A program made the position numbers and the translations under genes. From NCBI GenBank assembly GCA_050259615.1, contig JBLNAZ010000241.1, positions 1 to 64,000 on the forward strand: a stretch of DNA of 64,000 bases. Direction: 5' to 3'. Positions 61,120-64,000 of the stretch are shown in pieces. The notes under the pieces are model-generated. The model was not told the origin of the DNA. It did no database searches and worked only from the letters and a program-made list of their open reading frames with translations. Origin of the DNA: JAAXKN01 sp050259615 (GTDB taxonomy: Bacteria > Bacteroidota > Ignavibacteria > Ignavibacteriales > SURF-24). Every line of letters starts with the position of its first letter. Position 1 is the stretch's first letter.

Positions 61120-61338
61120 ATGTCAGGTACTATTGCAACTACTCCGAAATATTGGGACTGCAAATGTCAATCCCAGTTTACACACAAGCTATCTAATGGT
61201 AATTACTGTATAGCTTGCCACACCTTCGCATCTAAGGACAATCGCAGCCGCCTGCAAGACGCAAAGTATTTTTACGACCCTGAAAATGATATATGGGTCA
61301 CAAACCGTCAGGAAAAGGAGGCCCGTAAAGCAGCCTAA
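61120..61338 (+). CDS. Small Cys-rich early protein
   Basis: The 72-residue protein has 'YWDCKCQSQFTHKLSNGNYC' and 'IACHTFASKDN', a CxC...CxxC cluster that suggests zinc binding. Its stop codon lies inside stem I of ribozyme B, so termination and ribozyme folding could compete. The gap before it (61080-61119) carries TTAAGCCAC, also found at the 3' side of ribozyme A. Confidence 0.6.
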   Translation: MSGTIATTPKYWDCKCQSQFTHKLSNGNYCIACHTFASKDNRSRLQDAKYFYDPENDIWVTNRQEKEARKAA

Positions 61339-61389
61339 CCGACGAGCTTTGAATAAGCGAAACTCCGCTTCTATAGCGGAGTCTTAGGC
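61333..61389 (+). ncRNA. Type I hammerhead ribozyme, copy B
   Basis: Stem I is GCCTAA (61333-61338) with TTAGGC (61384-61389), extendable by two pairs after an A-A mismatch. The core CCGACGA is at 61339-61345. Stem II is GCTT/AAGC (61346-61349, 61355-61358) with loop TGAAT. GAA (61359-61361) follows. Stem III is ACTCCGC/GCGGAGT (61362-61368, 61376-61382) with loop TTCTATA, then C at 61383. Compared with copy A, stem I changes T-A to C-G, stem II changes GGCT/AGCC to GCTT/AAGC, and loops differ, while core and pairing are kept. This is covariation in favour of the fold. Core position 4 is C as in copy A. Cleavage is predicted after 61383. Confidence 0.85.
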
Positions 61390-61439
61390 AGCAATTAAAT
61401 AGCCTAAAAAAGCCATGAAACATGAAAGGAGAGGATTAA

Positions 61440-61652
61440 ATGCCAAATGCAAAGCCACGAAAAAGACAACCCAGCATTGAAGAGATTCACTTACAGAACA
61501 GGCGCATTGCCTACAGATTCATAGACTACAATATTACTCTAAGTATCTATGAATACAGATTGTACCACCAGCGCCCGACCAACTGGCCAGAAATGCAGGA
61601 AACTTATTTTGAGCTTTTGTACCGCGCAGAAACAGAATTCAACTTTAACTAA
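61440..61652 (+). CDS. Small early phage protein
   Basis: The 70-residue basic protein ('MPNAKPRKRQPSIEEIHLQN', 'ITLSIYEYRLYHQRPTNWPE') has GAAAGGAGAGG upstream. It is the first gene downstream of ribozyme B. No family is recognised. Confidence 0.6.
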   Translation: MPNAKPRKRQPSIEEIHLQNRRIAYRFIDYNITLSIYEYRLYHQRPTNWPEMQETYFELLYRAETEFNFN

Positions 61653-61668
61653 CATAAGGAGCATTGAA

Positions 61669-61971
61669 ATGACAACTGGATTTAGAATTCCGAGAGAAGA
61701 CTTTCAGCGGCTTATTATAAACCGCATTAAGCAGGACATGGAAACCCATGCCGGATATTGGGCTACAGTATTATGCGAATATATACTGGACATACCGGGC
61801 CTTGACGACGAAAATAAAACTTACGGCGAAGCGCATTATGACACGGACACTGATGAAATAGTCATAATGCCAAATGACTTCGGCGAAGTACCGAAAGGAC
61901 TGGACAGGCATTTTACACAGGCAGAGATAAACCACTATAACATTAAACAAATTATCGGGGTGAAAAGATGA
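61669..61971 (+). CDS. Small early phage protein
   Basis: ATG 61669 after AAGGAGC is the start; the longer upstream frame overlaps the previous gene. The 100-residue product ('MTTGFRIPREDFQRLIINRI', 'GEAHYDTDTDEIVIMPNDFG') has an acidic middle. It overlaps the next gene by 4 bases. Unknown family. Confidence 0.6.
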   Translation: MTTGFRIPREDFQRLIINRIKQDMETHAGYWATVLCEYILDIPGLDDENKTYGEAHYDTDTDEIVIMPNDFGEVPKGLDRHFTQAEINHYNIKQIIGVKR

Positions 61972-62246
61972 AACCACCGAAAGAATTACCAGCTAAGACC
62001 TACAGCTTATGCGAAGCCGTTGCAGACTTGGCCCTGAACGCAGGAGAATTCAAACTGCATGAAATGATACACGACAGCCGCCAGCTTATTAGTGATATAA
62101 TCCAATGGGCCCGTGACTTTGAGGAAGCTCATAAAAAAACTAATTGGGGCATTGACGCAGATTATATCGAAGAGATTGACAAATATTTTGCTGGCAAAGC
62201 CGAGGAAGTGAAACAATGGTATGAACATTACGGGGAAAACCAATGA
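61968..62246 (+). CDS. Small early phage protein
   Basis: The 92-residue helical protein ('MKPPKELPAKTYSLCEAVAD', 'DFEEAHKKTNWGIDADYIEE') is coupled by ATGA overlaps to both neighbours. Unknown function. Confidence 0.6.
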   Translation: MKPPKELPAKTYSLCEAVADLALNAGEFKLHEMIHDSRQLISDIIQWARDFEEAHKKTNWGIDADYIEEIDKYFAGKAEEVKQWYEHYGENQ

Positions 62247-62440
62247 AATGTACAGACTGCGGCCATAAAGCCAGCCTAACATATAGCAACTACTGGCATA
62301 ATAAGTATGGCTACATAATTCAAAAACACGAACATATTTGCCCCGACTGTGCGGCTAAAAGACCGCACTTCGGAGACGCCAACGAAGCCTATTTTGAAAA
62401 ACAACCTGAAAAATATAAAGGTGGAGAAAATGAAGCATAA
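62243..62440 (+). CDS. Small zinc-ribbon protein
   Basis: In the 65-residue protein, 'MKCTDCGHKASLTYSNYWHN' and 'HEHICPDCAAKRPHFG' give a CxxC...CxxC ribbon. It overlaps the next gene by 11 bases. It could be a DNA- or protein-binding adaptor. Confidence 0.65.
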   Translation: MKCTDCGHKASLTYSNYWHNKYGYIIQKHEHICPDCAAKRPHFGDANEAYFEKQPEKYKGGENEA

Positions 62441-62795
62441 TATCCAGCATATAAGACACCGCGCACGCACGCTTGTCATTGACTCTATTAAAGATATGAC
62501 TCCCAGGGTCACAGAAACCAACGGCATAGAGTATAATATTTTCCACTTGGGCCAGGTAGAAGCACTGGCCCCAAGCGGCCAATCATATACGCCCATGCAA
62601 TCGCTAACACTTTCGCGCTGCCCCCGTTGTCATGGCTACTGCTGCCAGTATTGCGGAGAGACCGGGAGCCGGGAATTCTACGAAGACCAAACCTTTTTTG
62701 GAGCCATAGAGAAGGCAGCAAACCGACATGCAATGTATATGGTAATCGAGGAAGGAGAGATTTATCTGTACAAACCTAAAGACACCAATAAGTAA
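62430..62795 (+). CDS. Small early protein with Cys cluster
   Basis: ATG 62430 follows GGTGGAG and gives 121 residues. The longer frame has no ribosome site. The centre has 'LSRCPRCHGYCCQYCGETGS', a four- to five-Cys cluster like a DnaJ-type or zinc-ribbon site, followed by a beta-rich end. Unknown function. Confidence 0.6.
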   Translation: MKHNIQHIRHRARTLVIDSIKDMTPRVTETNGIEYNIFHLGQVEALAPSGQSYTPMQSLTLSRCPRCHGYCCQYCGETGSREFYEDQTFFGAIEKAANRHAMYMVIEEGEIYLYKPKDTNK

Positions 62796-62814
62796 ATAAC
62801 GTAAAGGACAAGCA

Positions 62815-63294
62815 ATGAAAACTATAACTAAGACTTACGAATTGTATAGCTTTGACGAGCTATCTTATGAGGCCAAAAAGAAGGCCCTGAACGATAATTA
62901 TGCAATCAATGTAGAATGGGACTGGTGGCAGACTACTTACGAAGACGCTGATAACGTCGGCCTCAAAATTTCAGGGTTCGATATTGGCCGTGGCCGCTGC
63001 TGCAATATGAGTTTCAAAAGCTGGGCCATTGACACAGCAGAGTCTATCCTGCAAGAGCACGGCGAAGTATGCGACACTTATAAATACGCGAAGGCTTATA
63101 AAGAGGCTTATGACAAAAACAACGGCGAAGACCTTGACGAGCTTGACGCTGAATTCTTAAACAACCTTGCCTACTGCTATCTTGTCATGCTGCGCGAAGA
63201 GTACAGTTATCAGACCAGTGAGGAAGGTATTAGAGACACTTTTGAAGCCAACGAATATACTTTTTTGGAAGACGGAACAATGTTTAATGAATAG
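62815..63294 (+). CDS. Conserved phage protein of unknown function
   Basis: The 159-residue acidic protein begins 'MKTITKTYELYSFDELSYEA' and has 'WDWWQTTYEDADNVGLKISG' and 'FDIGRGRCCNMSFKSW'. I recognise this pattern ('YxFDELSxEAKxKA...DWWxxTYEDAxxxGLKIxGFD') from many phage genomes. No activity is established. Preceded by AAAGGA. Confidence 0.65.
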   Translation: MKTITKTYELYSFDELSYEAKKKALNDNYAINVEWDWWQTTYEDADNVGLKISGFDIGRGRCCNMSFKSWAIDTAESILQEHGEVCDTYKYAKAYKEAYDKNNGEDLDELDAEFLNNLAYCYLVMLREEYSYQTSEEGIRDTFEANEYTFLEDGTMFNE

Positions 63295-63308
63295 AAGGAA
63301 TTTAAGCC

Positions 63309-63497
63309 ATGTATTACTACATAGTGACGGACACCATAACGGGCAAAAGCAGAGTTTATGACCGTGACGACCTGCTGTATATATATTATAACGAGCCGGA
63401 AGTATTGGAGGCTTTGACAGAAATTGCTTTAAGTTTCACTTTTTCGCTTGCAATTCACAAGAGAAAATCTGTTAATTTAATATTCGAATTACTCTAA
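63309..63497 (+). CDS. Small phage hypothetical protein
   Basis: The 62-residue protein ('MYYYIVTDTITGKSRVYDRD', 'LTEIALSFTFSLAIHKRKS') is preceded by GAAGGAA. No family is recognised. Confidence 0.45.
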   Translation: MYYYIVTDTITGKSRVYDRDDLLYIYYNEPEVLEALTEIALSFTFSLAIHKRKSVNLIFELL

Positions 63498-63506
63498 GGT
63501 GAAATT

Positions 63507-63761
63507 ATGCCGACCAAAATAATAGACAAAGAGTTCTATACCGTGCCTGAAATCGCTTCATTACTCGACCAGTCACGCAGTATGATAGTAACCGATATTA
63601 GAAACGGGCGCTTAGTGCCGGAACCGGAAAAGATAGGCAAAAACTACATTATTTCACGCGACGAGGTTGAAAAGTATTTCAGACTTAAAATATCCCTGCG
63701 CTATAGGGACAAAGGAAAGAAACCGAAGAAGAAACCGGGGCCCAAGCCCAAACAGAGTTGA
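63507..63761 (+). CDS. Excisionase/MerR-type helix-turn-helix protein
   Basis: The 84-residue protein has the excisionase-family pattern 'FYTVPEIASLLDQSRSMIVT' ... 'GRLVPEPEKIGKNYIISRDE' 'VEKYF', a short winged helix. A very basic tail follows ('KGKKPKKKPGPKPKQS'). It may be the phage excisionase or a small regulator. Being last in the operon, it could lie next to an integrase beyond the window. Confidence 0.7.
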   Translation: MPTKIIDKEFYTVPEIASLLDQSRSMIVTDIRNGRLVPEPEKIGKNYIISRDEVEKYFRLKISLRYRDKGKKPKKKPGPKPKQS

Positions 63762-63783
63762 CGATATGTTAAATCTTATTACA

Positions 63784-63830
63784 ATAGGCTGCTGGCATAA
63801 TTCAGAAATGAATCAAATCCAGCAGCCTAT
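63784..63830. repeat. Perfect 12-bp inverted repeat after the early operon
   Basis: ATAGGCTGCTGG (63784-63795) and CCAGCAGCCTAT (63819-63830) flank a 23-base loop 22 bases after the excisionase-like gene. It may be the stem of an mRNA end or a recombination or operator site. Confidence 0.6.
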
Positions 63831-63856
63831 ATCTTTATACTCCCCTTTTAACCACG

Positions 63857-63890
63857 GGCCTCTAATGAATAAATAGGGCCTGTTTTTTTA
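63857..63890 (+). terminator. Weak terminator at the end of the early operon
   Basis: GGGCCT and AGGGCC(T) can pair over about six bases with G-U ends around a 14-base loop, followed by GTTTTTTTA. The T-tract is good but the stem is weak. Confidence 0.45.
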
Positions 63891-64000
63891 CTTCCATAAT
63901 TCAATTAAAATTTTGAGTAATCTATGGGTTTCATTGTTCTGCACAATGAGGTTATTCATGCGCTCGGCTATTGTTTTTTCCAGCAGCAGGTATGTACGAG
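63888..64000 (-). CDS. C-terminal end of a minus-strand gene cut by the window
   Basis: On the minus strand a frame is open from the window edge to TAA at 63890-63888, reading 'RTYLLLEKTIAERMNNLIVQ' and ending 'KILIELWK'. It is convergent with the early operon and ends at its terminator. The helical sequence could be the end of a regulator. It is too short to classify. Confidence 0.4.
   Translation of the reverse strand, partial: RTYLLLEKTIAERMNNLIVQNNETHRLLKILIELWK

Overview
The window joins about 23 kb of bacterial chromosome to about 37 kb of a short-tailed (podovirus-like) prophage whose right end lies beyond base 64000. The host looks like a member of the Ignavibacteria (Bacteroidota/Chlorobiota side). 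Two secreted proteins end in a Por/type IX secretion sorting domain of the 'NFPNPFNPTT...GMYIYKL' type that is typical of that class. Strong Shine-Dalgarno sites, a frameshifted prfB and an NtrC-type sigma-54 activator fit this. The assignment is inference from protein flavour, not from a marker gene.

Bases 1-23150 are chromosomal: prfB with its programmed +1 frameshift, an AtuA-like pair, miaA-pcm, a UPF0316 membrane protein, tRNA-Gly/tRNA-Cys, a VOC protein, a secreted GH31 glycosidase with a PA14 domain, a yeast-FCY1-like cytosine deaminase, two paralogous unknown genes, an HtrA protease overlapping purB, a five-PAS histidine kinase with an NtrC-type regulator, a single-domain receiver, an AIM24 protein, an ALDH7-type dehydrogenase, an M50-type protease, then tRNA-Gly(CCC) and tRNA-Val(TAC).

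Bases 23.2-27.0 kb lie between tRNA-Val (a plausible attachment site) and the phage. They hold two T9SS-exported proteins with near-identical TTGACA-N17-TATCTT promoters and, between them, the decayed 3' end of a third copy. They may be prophage cargo or a host island.

Bases 27.06-58.15 kb are the leftward phage late region. Read in the direction of transcription it runs: terminase small subunit, small genes, RepL-like protein, terminase large subunit, portal, scaffold, SU10-type major capsid, adaptor proteins, beta-helix tailspike, gp10-like protein, internal/ejection proteins (one of 1769 aa), holin candidate, LamG fibre, GH108 endolysin, AT-hook phosphoesterase, DUF5664 nucleotide pyrophosphohydrolase, a 30-aa membrane peptide and a TM-plus-beta-strand envelope protein. 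Four copies of a conserved element sit just upstream of four transcription units and look like phage late promoters. A cluster of four 17-bp palindromes lies upstream of the RepL-like gene and resembles iterons or operators.

Bases 58.6-63.8 kb are a rightward early operon of small genes (DUF3574-like, RadC/JAB, several Cys-rich proteins, an excisionase-like HTH). The most striking observation is here: two intercistronic RNAs (59536-59593 and 61333-61389) fold as type I hammerhead ribozymes, with covarying stems, GAAA and GUC core elements, and the same single core deviation (C for U at position 4). Each begins at a stop codon and would cut the early mRNA just upstream of the next gene.
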